From the NCBI GenBank assembly GCA_002413045.1, contig DHWF01000010.1, positions 1-37,059 on the forward strand: a stretch of 37,059 bases of DNA, in the 5' to 3' direction. This DNA is from Chloroflexi bacterium UBA5189. Lineage in GTDB: Bacteria; Chloroflexota; Limnocylindria; Limnocylindrales; CSP1-4. The notes beneath the pieces are model-generated. The model was not told the DNA's origin, ran no database searches, and saw only the letters and a program-made list of their open reading frames with translations. Numbering within the stretch: position 1 is the first letter of the stretch; every line of letters starts with the position of its first letter. This document shows, piece after piece, positions 27,037 to 34,961 of this stretch. The position numbers and the translations under genes are program-made.

Positions 27037-27860
27037 CGGGCTCGCGTCCCATCGGTCCCCGCGACCTCGAGCCGGCCGAGCTCGGGACCACCGATCCTGC
27101 GGACCTGGCAGCCGCGCTCGAGACGGCGCACCGGCTCGCGGCCGCGATCGACGATGCGCCGTCGACGAGCGGCGCTCGGTTCACGGACCGCGTCATGGCG
27201 GCCCTGGCCGCAGAGCTGTCTCCCGCGCCGACGGGCTTCCTCGCGCCGCTTCGGCGCCGCGGCCTCATCGGCGGCTTTGGCACGAGCGTGCGGCAGGCGT
27301 GGGCATCGATCGGGGCGCCCGGCCGGCCGACCTTCGCTCGCGCGGCGGCCCTCGCCTATGTGCTCGCGATCGCGATCGCCGGAACATCACTCGCCGGCGC
27401 GGCGACGATCACGGTCGCCGGCGCGCTTGGGATCCTCGGCCCGCACGTGCCACAGCCGACGCTGACGCTCCCTTCGCAGACCACGTCGCCCGAGCCGAGC
27501 CAGCGTCCGTCGGGCGAGTCGGAGCCGCCGGGTCCCGAGGCGTCCGAGTCGGCGTCGGAGGGTCCGGATGGCAGCGACGACAACGGCGGCGGTGGTGGAT
27601 CGGTGCCTTCCGACGACCACGGCGGAAATTCCGGGCCGGGGAGCAGCGGGAGCGGCGGCAGCGACGATGGCAGCGGTGGTGGGGGAGGTGGCGGCGACGG
27701 CGCTACCGCGTCACCGACCGGGGGCGGCGGGAGCGAGGACGGTGGCGGTTCGAGCACGCCCAGGCCCACCCAGACGCCCCGGCCCACCGAGACCCCCAAA
27801 CCCACATCGACGTCGGGCTCGTCCGACGGCGGGTCGGACGGGAGCGGTTCCTCCGACTAG
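27033..27860 (+). CDS. Anti-sigma-like membrane protein with low-complexity external tail
   Basis: The 275-residue protein has an N-terminal cytosolic region (about 1-100) containing helical DPADLAAALETAHRLAAAID and FTDRVMAALAAEL, the size of a sigma-binding domain. One helix follows at about 103-125 (RAAALAYVLAIAIAGTSLAGAA). A long disordered external part is rich in Ser/Gly/Pro/Asp: GPEASESASEGPDGSDDNGGGG, PTQTPRPTETPKPTSTSG. No ZAS His-Cys motif is seen. The ATG overlaps the sigma stop (atga), the classic arrangement, so anti-sigma function is inferred from context. The stop shares CTAG 27857-27860 with the convergent gene. Confidence 0.7.
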   Translation: MTGSRPIGPRDLEPAELGTTDPADLAAALETAHRLAAAIDDAPSTSGARFTDRVMAALAAELSPAPTGFLAPLRRRGLIGGFGTSVRQAWASIGAPGRPTFARAAALAYVLAIAIAGTSLAGAATITVAGALGILGPHVPQPTLTLPSQTTSPEPSQRPSGESEPPGPEASESASEGPDGSDDNGGGGGSVPSDDHGGNSGPGSSGSGGSDDGSGGGGGGGDGATASPTGGGGSEDGGGSSTPRPTQTPRPTETPKPTSTSGSSDGGSDGSGSSD

Positions 27861-28603
27861 ACCTCGTCGGACGCGTCGCCGGGCGACGCGGCAGCGGCGT
27901 CCACGCCGGGTCCGAGATCGACATCCAACGGGTCGGGGCTCCCGGCCGAGGCTCGAACCTGGGCCTTGAGCATCTCTGCGCGCCGCGCGGTGCTCTCCGC
28001 GCCGCCGAGCTTGATGCCTTCGGTCGCGACGCCGAGGATCTGCGCGCGCTGGAGCAGGGCGAACGGGTAGCGCGCCGCGAGCTTCCGGTCACTGACCCAG
28101 CGCACCCGCACGTCGGACATCGGGATGAACTTCGGATCCGTGGCGTCGACGAACGACATGATCGAGCCGTCACCGTGGATGAACACGTCGCCATCGATGA
28201 TGTGCGAGCGGGTCAGCACGACGAGGCGCTGGGCCATCTTCTCGATGTAGGTTCCCGTCTCCGAGGTCTGGGCCGGCTTGTCGTCGCCGAGCTGCCCGAC
28301 GACCGCGATGTCGTCCGGGAGCACGCGCAGCTCCGGCAGCGTGAGCCGGGTCGCCTCGCCGCTGCGCGTGAGCACGACCACGTCGTGCATCACGAAATAG
28401 CCCTGGACGATGTTCACGAAGTCGGACACGCGCCGGAACCGGCCGAGGTTGATCATCCCGGCGGCCCACAGCTGGCTCCCGATCAGCTCGATGTACTGCT
28501 CGCCGCCGCCCTGTTCCTGGTCGTCACCGAACGCCGCGGATGACGATCCCCACGCGTCGCCCGACCGATCGAACGTCGGCGGCGTGTCTCCCCATTCGCC
28601 CAT
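27857..28603 (-). CDS. Uncharacterised protein with a duplicated ~36-residue domain
   Basis: The 248-residue protein contains two related segments: about 45-79 (LWAAGMINLGRFRRVSDFVNIVQGYFVMHDVVVL) and about 133-168 (HIIDGDVFIHGDGSIMSFVDATDPKFIPMSDVRVRW). Both show I/V-x-G-x-[VI]-x-[VI] ... SDF/SFV-[ND] ... F/Y-x-x-x-DV-x-V. The pattern resembles uncharacterised DUF6812-like proteins. No membrane helix, signal or catalytic motif is apparent, so it is probably soluble and cytoplasmic. It is divergent from the PfkB-like gene (115 nt between starts) and tail-to-tail with the anti-sigma gene. ATG 28603 has ggcgggg upstream. Confidence 0.8.
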   Translation of the reverse strand: MGEWGDTPPTFDRSGDAWGSSSAAFGDDQEQGGGEQYIELIGSQLWAAGMINLGRFRRVSDFVNIVQGYFVMHDVVVLTRSGEATRLTLPELRVLPDDIAVVGQLGDDKPAQTSETGTYIEKMAQRLVVLTRSHIIDGDVFIHGDGSIMSFVDATDPKFIPMSDVRVRWVSDRKLAARYPFALLQRAQILGVATEGIKLGGAESTARRAEMLKAQVRASAGSPDPLDVDLGPGVDAAAASPGDASDEV

Positions 28604-28706
28604 CGACTGCGCACCCCGCCTGCGGCCGTTGCAGCCGAGCGGCTGCGTGGCGCCAGTCTGCCGACTCGACCGCCCGCGTGCACGATCCGTTCGTACCGGC
28701 GTGGGC

Positions 28707-28718
28707 TAGGCTTCCCGC
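28707..28718 (+). promoter_or_regulatory. -10 box for a leaderless transcript
   Basis: TAGGCT (28707-28712) ends 6 nt before GTG 28719. Confidence 0.45.
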
Positions 28719-29342
28719 GTGATCGTGGTCGGGATCCTGGGGACAAGTGGCGGCGCCGTGCTCGAGGTCGCTCGCCGTACGGCCGCCACGGGAGCGCGCA
28801 CGGAGGTCGTCGGCGCCGCGCCGACCGGGGCCACCGGGGATCGACTGCTCCTGCAGCTCGCCACGGCCGGCGTCGGCCACGCAACGGTGACGCGATCGAA
28901 CAGCGCAGTCGCGGACCCCGCGGCCGGTCCGGAGCGAGCGGCCGGTGGGGAGCCCGCGGCCGGACCCGCCGCCCAGCCCGAGATCGAGCCGGCGGACCTC
29001 GAGCTCGCCCTCCGCTACCTTCCGGATGTCCGCGCGATCGTGCTCGTCGAGCCGCCCGCGTCGCTACTCGCGACGGCCGTCGCCGCCACCTCATTCGCGG
29101 GCGCCACGCTCATCGTCGTCGGGCCCGTTGAGGCGACGGCGCTCGACGCGCTCGCGGCGCCGCTCCCGATCGTCCTCGACCCGCCCGCGCACGACCCCGA
29201 CGGCGCCTTTGCAGGCGTGGTCGCCGCGCTTGCGACGCGCCTGGATGCCGGCGAGGACCCGGCGGGTGCGTGGGCCGCCACGGTCACCTCGCTCGCGGTT
29301 GAACCCGCCTCGCGCCCAAGTGGTCGGGACCGGGCTTTCTAG
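28719..29342 (+). CDS. PfkB/ribokinase-like protein lacking the catalytic end
   Basis: The 207-residue protein has an N-terminus like the PfkB carbohydrate-kinase fold: GGAVLEVARRTAATGARTEVVGAAPTGATGDRLLLQLATAGVGHATVTRS parallels 'N.A.alarLG..v.lig.vG.D..G..l...L...GVd'. The centre is Ala/Pro-rich, and the second half (LPDVRAIVLVEPPASLLATAVAA..., LIVVGPVEATALDALAAPLPIVLDPP) keeps alpha/beta character. The family's catalytic [D/N]TxGAGD motif and ATP site are absent, and it is about 100 residues shorter than active kinases. It is probably a binding or regulatory relic, but the frame is intact and it has a promoter box. Confidence 0.65.
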   Translation: MIVVGILGTSGGAVLEVARRTAATGARTEVVGAAPTGATGDRLLLQLATAGVGHATVTRSNSAVADPAAGPERAAGGEPAAGPAAQPEIEPADLELALRYLPDVRAIVLVEPPASLLATAVAATSFAGATLIVVGPVEATALDALAAPLPIVLDPPAHDPDGAFAGVVAALATRLDAGEDPAGAWAATVTSLAVEPASRPSGRDRAF

Positions 29343-29369
29343 CCAAACGAACACCCACGGGTAGTTCGG
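29343..29369 (+). terminator. Hairpin, palindromic repeat family copy C
   Basis: ccaaac (29343-29348) and gttcgg (29364-29369) form a 6-bp stem with one A/C mismatch around the core gaacacccacgggta. It begins at the first base after the stop codon at 29342. Reverse-complemented copy B matches it over about 30 nt with about 6 differences. Confidence 0.55.
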
Positions 29370-29402
29370 TGCGAGAGGCGGAACGTCCGCCCCCCACCGA
29401 GC

Positions 29403-29448
29403 TCGTTCGATCGAACGATTCATCCCGGCACACGCTCACGTCGGGATG
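29403..29448. other. 16-bp palindrome and adjacent 7-bp stem in convergent spacer
   Basis: tcgttcgatcgaacga (29403-29418) is a perfect palindrome. catcccg (29421-29427) pairs with cgggatg (29442-29448). A 6-bp ggcgga/tccgcc stem lies at 29377-29391. No gene is seen in 29343-29550; the spacer is almost wholly inverted repeats. Confidence 0.55.
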
Positions 29449-29486
29449 GATCTGGGCCTGGGCCCCTTGTCGCGCGCTGTCCAAGT

Positions 29487-29517
29487 TGCCGAACGACCCG
29501 GGGATGTTTGTTTGGCA
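29487..29517 (-). terminator. Hairpin, palindromic repeat family copy B
   Basis: tgccgaac (29487-29494) pairs with gtttggca (29510-29517), 8 bp with one G-U, around gacccggggatgttt. It lies 33 nt downstream of the minus-strand SRAP gene stop and is inverted relative to copy C. Confidence 0.6.
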
Positions 29518-29550
29518 GGATCGAGTTCGATGCCGGTCCGGCGAGACTGG

Positions 29551-30348
29551 TTACTCCCGATCCGCGGGCGCCTCGTCGGGATCGTCGAACAGGCCGGGCT
29601 CGGGCGGCGGGGCCAGGCGGCGGCGACCGTCGTGCGTGGGCTTCGACGGGCCGGTGGCGACCTCGGCAGCCGGGATCGGCTCGACCAGGTCGGGGCCGTC
29701 GTTGCGGACGTCGTTCACGCGCCGGGAGACCGGGTACATCTGGAGCGAGCCGTCCTCCGACGGGATGAGCAGCCCTTTGAGCTCGCCGAGGGCAGCACCC
29801 TCGGTCCGAGCCGGATCGAGCCAGCGCTCCCACGCCGCCTCCGGGATCATGACCGGCATCCGATCGTGGATCGGCGCCATCATGTCGTTCGCCGACGTGG
29901 TCACGATCGTGAACGACCGGATCACCTCGCCCGTGTCCTCGTCCTTCCAGCCGGCCCAGAGGCCGGCGAGGGCAATCGGCGACCCGTCCGGCCGCACGAT
30001 CGCGTACGGCTGCCGCACCGAACCCGCGCGCTGCCACTCGTAGTACGAATCGACCGGGACGAGGCAGCGGCGCTTCGAGAACGCGTACCGGAAGGCCGGC
30101 TGGCGATCGATCGTCTCGGCGCGCGCGTTGAACATCCGGTTGCCGGTCTTGGGCGTGTCGGACCAGTGGGGGATGAGGCCCCAGCGGTAGGCAGTGATCG
30201 CACGGGCCTCCTCGCGCTGGACGACGACTGCGGCGTCGTCGGTCGGGGCGAGGTTGAAATGACCGCCTGGCGCGTCGATCCGGTCCTCCGCCTCGAAGAT
30301 CTCGGCGAGCTCCGAGGTCGGTCGCTGCTGCGTCATCCGTCCGCACAT
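29551..30348 (-). CDS. SRAP domain protein (HMCES/YedK-like, abasic-site crosslinker)
   Basis: The 265-residue protein has the SRAP fold, whose members bind abasic sites in single-stranded DNA and form a thiazolidine crosslink through the N-terminal Cys. That residue is C2 after Met removal (start MCGRM). The other active-site positions agree: N74 in FNARAET, E104 in DSYYEW, H161 in APIHDRMPVM. FNLAPTDDAA, WGLIPHW, RCLVPVDSYYEW and SFTIVTTSAN are family blocks. The start is fixed by the need for Cys at position 2: ATG 30348, far inside a longer open frame. A Pro-rich C-terminal tail is extra. It is divergent from the rhomboid gene, 25 nt away. Confidence 0.95.
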   Translation of the reverse strand: MCGRMTQQRPTSELAEIFEAEDRIDAPGGHFNLAPTDDAAVVVQREEARAITAYRWGLIPHWSDTPKTGNRMFNARAETIDRQPAFRYAFSKRRCLVPVDSYYEWQRAGSVRQPYAIVRPDGSPIALAGLWAGWKDEDTGEVIRSFTIVTTSANDMMAPIHDRMPVMIPEAAWERWLDPARTEGAALGELKGLLIPSEDGSLQMYPVSRRVNDVRNDGPDLVEPIPAAEVATGPSKPTHDGRRRLAPPPEPGLFDDPDEAPADRE

Positions 30349-30373
30349 GGCTTCTCTAGTATCGTCCGCCGGG

Positions 30374-31537
30374 ATGGATGACCCAACGCTCGATGCCGCC
30401 GCCGCCGCAAAAGGCCCGCTCTCGAGCGAAACCGCGCTCCGACTGATCGACCGGGGGCGTGAGCGGCTCGATTCCGGCGATCTCATGCCGGCTTACGCCG
30501 ACTTCCAACGCGTCGTCGGCAACGACGATCCGGCGATCACCGGGGCGGCGCTGCTCGGCTCGGGCGACGTCCTGTACCGGCTCGACAAGGAGCCACAGGC
30601 GGCGGCGGCGTGGGTGGCTGTGACGGGCCTCCGCGAGAACCCCTCGACGTACAAGGCCTGGCGGAATCTCGCCGGCGTGCGGGTCCGGAGCGGCGACCTC
30701 CAGGGCGCAATCACGGCCTATCGCGAGGCTGACCGTCGCGCCCCGGCCGAGGACAAGGCCGAGATTGCCAGCCGGCTTGGCTGGCTCGCCAAGGAGACCG
30801 GCAACACGGGTGCTGCGAATCGCTACTTCGCCCGCAGCCGAGGGTCCGTGGGCCTGAGCCTGACGCTCATCGTCATCGGGATCACGGTCGCCGTCTCGCT
30901 CATCGCGAGCTCCGTGCCCGGCCTCACCGAGGCGCTCTGGCTGCAGCGATCCGAGATCCAGGCCGGCCAGCTGTACCGGCTCGTGAGCGTCACCCTCGTG
31001 CATGCGGGGCTGTTGCACCTGGGCCTGAACATGTACTCGCTTTGGATCATCGGGCCGATCGTCGAGCAGACGTGGGGCCGGCGGATGTTCCTCCTGTTCT
31101 ACCTCCTCACGGCCGTGGCAGCCTCGACGACCAGCTTCATCTTCTCGACCGGCCCGGCCGTCGGGGCATCCGGTGCCATCTTTGGCCTCGTCGGCGTCGT
31201 CCTCGCCGGGACCCGCGCCCACCACCCGGTGCTCGATCGACGCTCGCGGCAGATCGTGCCGCAGCTCGGGATGCTCGTGATCCTCAACCTCGTGATCGGC
31301 TTCGCCGTGCCCGGCATCGACAACGCGGCCCACATCGGCGGACTGATCTCCGGCCTGTGGCTCGGGTTCCTCGTGCCGCCGGGCAAGGTGCCGACGCTCC
31401 GCTCCGCGTGGCAGCACCCGACCGGGTCTGTGACCGGCGACGCCGCGGTCCGCTCGCCGCTGCTGATCTCGGCCGGCGTGATCGGGCTCGTCGCCGTCGT
31501 GTTGACGGCCCTCGCCGCCGGGGGCGCGACGCTGTAG
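30374..31537 (+). CDS. Rhomboid serine protease with N-terminal TPR region
   Basis: The 387-residue protein has a cytosolic alpha-helical N-terminal half (about 16-155) like TPR repeats: ERLDSGDLMPAYADFQRVVGND, AWRNLAGVRVRSGDLQGAITAYREADR, ASRLGWLAKETGNTGAANRYFARS. A rhomboid membrane domain follows: LYRLVSVTLVHAGLLHLGLNMYSLWIIGP is the HxxxN element, the catalytic Ser is S266 in VGASGAIFGL, and the catalytic His is H320 in NAAHIGGLISGLWLG. Six or seven helices run to the C-terminus. Substrates unknown. ATG 30374 (M10 of the longer frame) is preferred; TAGTAT at 30357-30362 is 11 nt upstream. Confidence 0.93.
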   Translation: MDDPTLDAAAAAKGPLSSETALRLIDRGRERLDSGDLMPAYADFQRVVGNDDPAITGAALLGSGDVLYRLDKEPQAAAAWVAVTGLRENPSTYKAWRNLAGVRVRSGDLQGAITAYREADRRAPAEDKAEIASRLGWLAKETGNTGAANRYFARSRGSVGLSLTLIVIGITVAVSLIASSVPGLTEALWLQRSEIQAGQLYRLVSVTLVHAGLLHLGLNMYSLWIIGPIVEQTWGRRMFLLFYLLTAVAASTTSFIFSTGPAVGASGAIFGLVGVVLAGTRAHHPVLDRRSRQIVPQLGMLVILNLVIGFAVPGIDNAAHIGGLISGLWLGFLVPPGKVPTLRSAWQHPTGSVTGDAAVRSPLLISAGVIGLVAVVLTALAAGGATL

Positions 31538-32544
31538 TGGCGGATCGCCTGGTCTCGCTCGACCGGATTCGAGCCGCGCGCGAGCGCATCGATGGGCGAA
31601 TCCATCGAACCCCGATCCTCTCGTCGGCGACCGCGGCGCGACTCGTCGAGGCGGCCACGGGAGCGCGAATCGGCGATGGCCGGCTCTACGTCAAGGCCGA
31701 GCACCTCCAGAAGACCGGCTCGTTCAAGCCACGGGCGGCGCTCTCGAAGCTGACGTCGCTCAGCGCCGCGGAGCGCGCCGCCGGTGTCATCACCCTGTCG
31801 GCCGGAAACGCCGCGCAGGCGTACGCGTGGGCCGGGAGCGTCGAGGGCGTTGCCGTGACGGTGACGATGCCGGCAAAGGCCGTTCGATCGAAGGTCGACG
31901 CGTCCCGCGAGTACGGCGCGGAGGTCGTCCTCCACGGCGCCCACGTCGGGGAGACGCTGGCGCGGCTCCAGGAGCTCATCGACGAGCGCGGGCTCACGCT
32001 CGTCCACCCCTTCGACGATCCGGAGGTCATCGCGGGCAACGGCTCGGTGGGCCTGGAGATCCTCGAAGACCTGCCCGACGTCGACGTCGTCGTGGCGGGG
32101 GTTGGCGGCGGCGGGTTGATCAGCGGGGTCGCGACCGCGCTGAAGGAGTCGCGCCCCGACATCCGCGTGTACGGGGTCGAGCCCGAGGGCTCGGATGCGG
32201 TTTCGCGAGCCATGAAGGTCGGCCAGGTGGTCCGCATCGAGCCGGTGAGCGTGGCCGACGGGCTCGGCGCGCCCTTCGCGGGCGAATGGACGCTGCCGAT
32301 CTGCCAGCGCTACCTCGACGACATCGTGCTCCTCGACGACGCGACGATCCTGCGCGGCCTCCGATTCGCAGCAGAGCGGATGAAGCAGGTCCTCGAGCCC
32401 GCTGGCGCGGCGGCATTGGCCGCCGTGATCCACGGACGCATCCCGATCCGCGACGGCGAGCGGGTCTGCGTCATCGCATCGGGTGGGAACGTCGAGATCT
32501 CGCGGCTGGGCGAATTCCTCGGGGCCGCCGCGAGCGGCGGCTGA
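31537..32544 (+). CDS. Threonine dehydratase-like PLP enzyme
   Basis: The 335-residue protein belongs to the fold-type II PLP family of threonine/serine dehydratases: L-threonine to 2-oxobutanoate and ammonia, or related racemase/dehydratase reactions. The lysine that binds PLP is K64 in LQKTGSFKPRAAL. SAGNAAQAYAW is the substrate-binding loop and VAGVGGGGLISG (187-198) holds the PLP phosphate. It lacks the C-terminal ACT regulatory domain of biosynthetic IlvA, so a catabolic-type or serine racemase-like role is likely. GTG 31537 shares one base with the rhomboid stop (tagtg), so it is in that operon. Confidence 0.93.
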   Translation: MADRLVSLDRIRAARERIDGRIHRTPILSSATAARLVEAATGARIGDGRLYVKAEHLQKTGSFKPRAALSKLTSLSAAERAAGVITLSAGNAAQAYAWAGSVEGVAVTVTMPAKAVRSKVDASREYGAEVVLHGAHVGETLARLQELIDERGLTLVHPFDDPEVIAGNGSVGLEILEDLPDVDVVVAGVGGGGLISGVATALKESRPDIRVYGVEPEGSDAVSRAMKVGQVVRIEPVSVADGLGAPFAGEWTLPICQRYLDDIVLLDDATILRGLRFAAERMKQVLEPAGAAALAAVIHGRIPIRDGERVCVIASGGNVEISRLGEFLGAAASGG

Positions 32545-32550
32545 AGCCGG

Positions 32551-34014
32551 TTATCCGCGGACGTCGGGCGTGACGGCGTCCGGCGCAGCGGCGGTTGCCG
32601 GCGCCTTCGCGGCCGGCCACGGGACGCGCGGCAGCGTGACACCGACGCGGGCGCCACCCTCCGATCGGTTCTCCGCGTTCGCGATGCCGCCGTGGGCCAT
32701 CGCGAGCTCCTGGACGATCGAGAGGCCGAGTCCCGATCCGGTCCCGGCGCGCGCGGGATCGGCCCGCCAGAACCGCTCGAACGCCCGCGACGCGGTGCCG
32801 TCCGGAAATCCGGGGCCGTCATCGAGGACATCGAACCGGATCGCATCGACGCCGTTCGGCAACCGCGCCGGACCGGCGGCGATGACCAGCGCGCCATCGG
32901 GCCGCCCCATGAGGGCCGACAGCGCGTTCTCGACGAGGTTGCCGAGCATGCGATCGAGGGCCATCCGGTCGGCGGCGATGGTCAGGGGGCCCCCCGCGGC
33001 GATGTCCGTGGTCACGCGGACGTTCGCGGCCGCGGCGCGTGGGCCGAAACGGGCCGCCGTCGCGGCGACGATCTCTCGGGCGTCGAGCAGCTCCGGTCGT
33101 ATCGACTCCTCGCCGGACCGGATCCGCTCCACCGCCCCGACCTCGGACACGAGCCGCTCGAGGCGGCCGGCCTCTTCCTCGATGGCCCTGGCCGCCGTAA
33201 CCGCAGCCTCACCAGTGGCCGTCCCGTCGCCGAGGGCTGCCGCGAAGCCGGCGATCACCGTGAGCGGCGTCCGCAGGTCGTGGCGCAGGTTGGCGAGGAG
33301 CTCGTCCTCGCGCTGCCGCGTCGCCTCGAGCTCGGCGGTCATCGCGTTGAACGTGCCGGTCAGCTCGCGGACCTCCTTCGGACCGGTCAGCGGCAGAGCG
33401 ACGGCGCGGCCGGCGGGGATGTCGGTGGCCGCCTCGGCGAGGCGTCGGAGCGGGCGCGTCACGCTTCGCGACATCACGAGCGCGAGCGGGGTCGCGATGA
33501 GCAGGATCACCACGATGACGATCGGGATGGTCCGGCCCACGTCGGCGAGTGCGAGCGCACCCGACCGGTCGGCAGCGAGGAAGGCCACGGCCTGCGGCGT
33601 CGCCGCTCCGACCTTTCGGATCCCGGTTGCGACCCACAGGTATTTCTGCCCATCGAGAGTCACGCTCCCGTGGTCGGTCTCGCCGATCGAGAGGTCGGAG
33701 GTGAGAATCGGATCTCCCGCCGCCACGCCGCCGATCGGCCGGAGCCGCCCGTCCGCGCCGACCAGCATCACCTGGATCCCACTCGAGGCAAGCTGCGAGC
33801 TGACCTCCGCCACCGTGCCGCGGAGCTGTCCCGTGCCGATGCTGTCGCGCACCTGTGGCAGCACGCTGCCGGCGACGTCCTGGAGGCCACCGAGCGTCGC
33901 GTCGGCGTGGAGCCCGCGCAGCACCACGAACAGTGTTCCTCCGACCGCGAGCACCACCGCGAGGGCGAGCAGTGCGAACGCGGCGACGAGCCGGCCGCCG
34001 AGCGAGCGCGGCAT
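32551..34014 (-). CDS. Sensor histidine kinase
   Basis: The 487-residue protein has TM1 (about 8-30: LVAAFALLALAVVLAVGGTLFVVL), an extracytoplasmic sensor of about 140 residues, TM2 (IPIVIVVILLIATPLALVMS), HAMP (RSVTRPLRRLAEAATDIPAG) and HisKA with the phosphoacceptor His in LRHDLRTPLTVIAGF. The HATPase has N box NLVENALSAL, G1 DDGPGF and G2 GTGSGLGLSIV. The C-terminal tail is Ala/Pro-rich. ATG 34014 overlaps the response-regulator stop by one nt (tgatg), so the pair is translationally coupled. The signal is unknown. Confidence 0.96.
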   Translation of the reverse strand: MPRSLGGRLVAAFALLALAVVLAVGGTLFVVLRGLHADATLGGLQDVAGSVLPQVRDSIGTGQLRGTVAEVSSQLASSGIQVMLVGADGRLRPIGGVAAGDPILTSDLSIGETDHGSVTLDGQKYLWVATGIRKVGAATPQAVAFLAADRSGALALADVGRTIPIVIVVILLIATPLALVMSRSVTRPLRRLAEAATDIPAGRAVALPLTGPKEVRELTGTFNAMTAELEATRQREDELLANLRHDLRTPLTVIAGFAAALGDGTATGEAAVTAARAIEEEAGRLERLVSEVGAVERIRSGEESIRPELLDAREIVAATAARFGPRAAAANVRVTTDIAAGGPLTIAADRMALDRMLGNLVENALSALMGRPDGALVIAAGPARLPNGVDAIRFDVLDDGPGFPDGTASRAFERFWRADPARAGTGSGLGLSIVQELAMAHGGIANAENRSEGGARVGVTLPRVPWPAAKAPATAAAPDAVTPDVRG

Positions 34015-34706
34015 CAGTCCGGGAGGGGCTGGCGAGCCGCAGGCACCATCCGATAGCCGTAGCCGCGGGCCGTCTCGATCTCGGGGCCGTCGGGCGCGAG
34101 CGCCTTGCGCAGCTCTGCCACGTGCACGTCGACCGTTCGCGTTTCGCCGGGAAAGTCGGTGCCCCACACCCCTTCGAGGAGGGCATCCCGAGTCAGCACG
34201 ACCCCCGGGTCGCGAGCCAGCGCAACCAGCAGGTCGAACTCGCGCGGACGGAGCGAGAGCCGGCGCTCGCCCACGTACGCGTCCCGGCGACGCGGGTCAA
34301 CGCGCAGGTCGCCGACCTCGAACGGGCGCCCACCGCGGGTCGACCCGTCCGCGCGCCGCAACACCGCCTTCACCCGCGCCACGAGCGCCCGCGGATTGAA
34401 TGGCTTGGTCACGTAATCGTCCGCGCCGAGCTCGAGCCCGACGATCGAGTCGACGTCGTCGCCCCGCGCGGTGAGCATGATCACGGGGGTGTCGCCGCGG
34501 CGCCGGATCTCGCGGCATACGTCGAACCCGTCGCGCTTGGGCAGCATCAGGTCGAGGATCACGAGGTCCGGCTCGTGCCGGGCGTGCATCGCGAGTGCCT
34601 GCTCGCCGTCCGCCGCCGCAAGGACGCCGAAGCCCTCCTTCTCGAGGTACAGGCGCAGCAGGTCGACGATGTTCCGCTCGTCGTCCACGACCAGGATCGA
34701 TTTCAC
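34014..34706 (-). CDS. OmpR/PhoB-type response regulator
   Basis: The 230-residue protein has a receiver domain: SILVVDDERNIVDLLRLYLEKEGF with DD acidic residues, LVILDLMLPKRDG with the phosphoacceptor Asp, VIMLTAR and YVTKPFNPRALVAR. The C-terminal winged helix (LSLRPREFDLLVALARDPGVVLTRDALLEGVWG...TVDVHVAELRKAL) is of the OmpR type. Start GTG 34706: a TATCCT box at 34719-34714 lies 7 nt upstream, so the message is likely leaderless. The longer frame upstream is not family-like. A copy of the inverted repeat (34813-34840) lies about 107 nt upstream and may link it to the ArsR regulator. Confidence 0.96.
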   Translation of the reverse strand: MKSILVVDDERNIVDLLRLYLEKEGFGVLAAADGEQALAMHARHEPDLVILDLMLPKRDGFDVCREIRRRGDTPVIMLTARGDDVDSIVGLELGADDYVTKPFNPRALVARVKAVLRRADGSTRGGRPFEVGDLRVDPRRRDAYVGERRLSLRPREFDLLVALARDPGVVLTRDALLEGVWGTDFPGETRTVDVHVAELRKALAPDGPEIETARGYGYRMVPAARQPLPD

Positions 34707-34812
34707 GGCGGCGAGGATACCCCCGGCCCCGGCCCCAGCCGCTGGCACGTGTAAGCGGCGTGTAAGCCACACATCGGCGCGGACGCACCTGGCCTCGCCG
34801 CCACGGGCATTC

Positions 34813-34840
34813 TCGAGATGCTTCCAATGAAGCGGAACGA
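34813..34840 (+). repeat. 28-bp inverted repeat, left copy
   Basis: tcgagatgcttccaatgaag plus cggaacga (28 nt) matches the reverse complement of 35474-35501 with one mismatch, including a 25-nt perfect run. A 5-bp hairpin gcttc-caat-gaagc is inside. It lies between the response regulator and the ArsR gene. Confidence 0.9.
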
Positions 34841-34884
34841 TCGCGGTTGGTGGCCAGATTGGGGTGCGAGGGCTTCCTCGTGGA

Positions 34885-34896
34885 CGTGGCGCCACG
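34885..34896. other. 12-bp palindrome downstream of the ArsR gene
   Basis: cgtggcgccacg is a perfect palindrome, 66 nt beyond the ArsR stop. It may act as a terminator or an operator; no T run. Confidence 0.35.
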
Positions 34897-34961
34897 ACGT
34901 GGCGTTCACGACGTTGCGCCAGGATGAGCAGGTCGGGAACGCGGGCCGGCCAGCTTCGGCA

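Noticed and set aside
28631..28646. Short hairpin gcagcc-gagc-ggctgc between divergent genes
   Set aside because: A 6-bp stem with no promoter context; too common to interpret.
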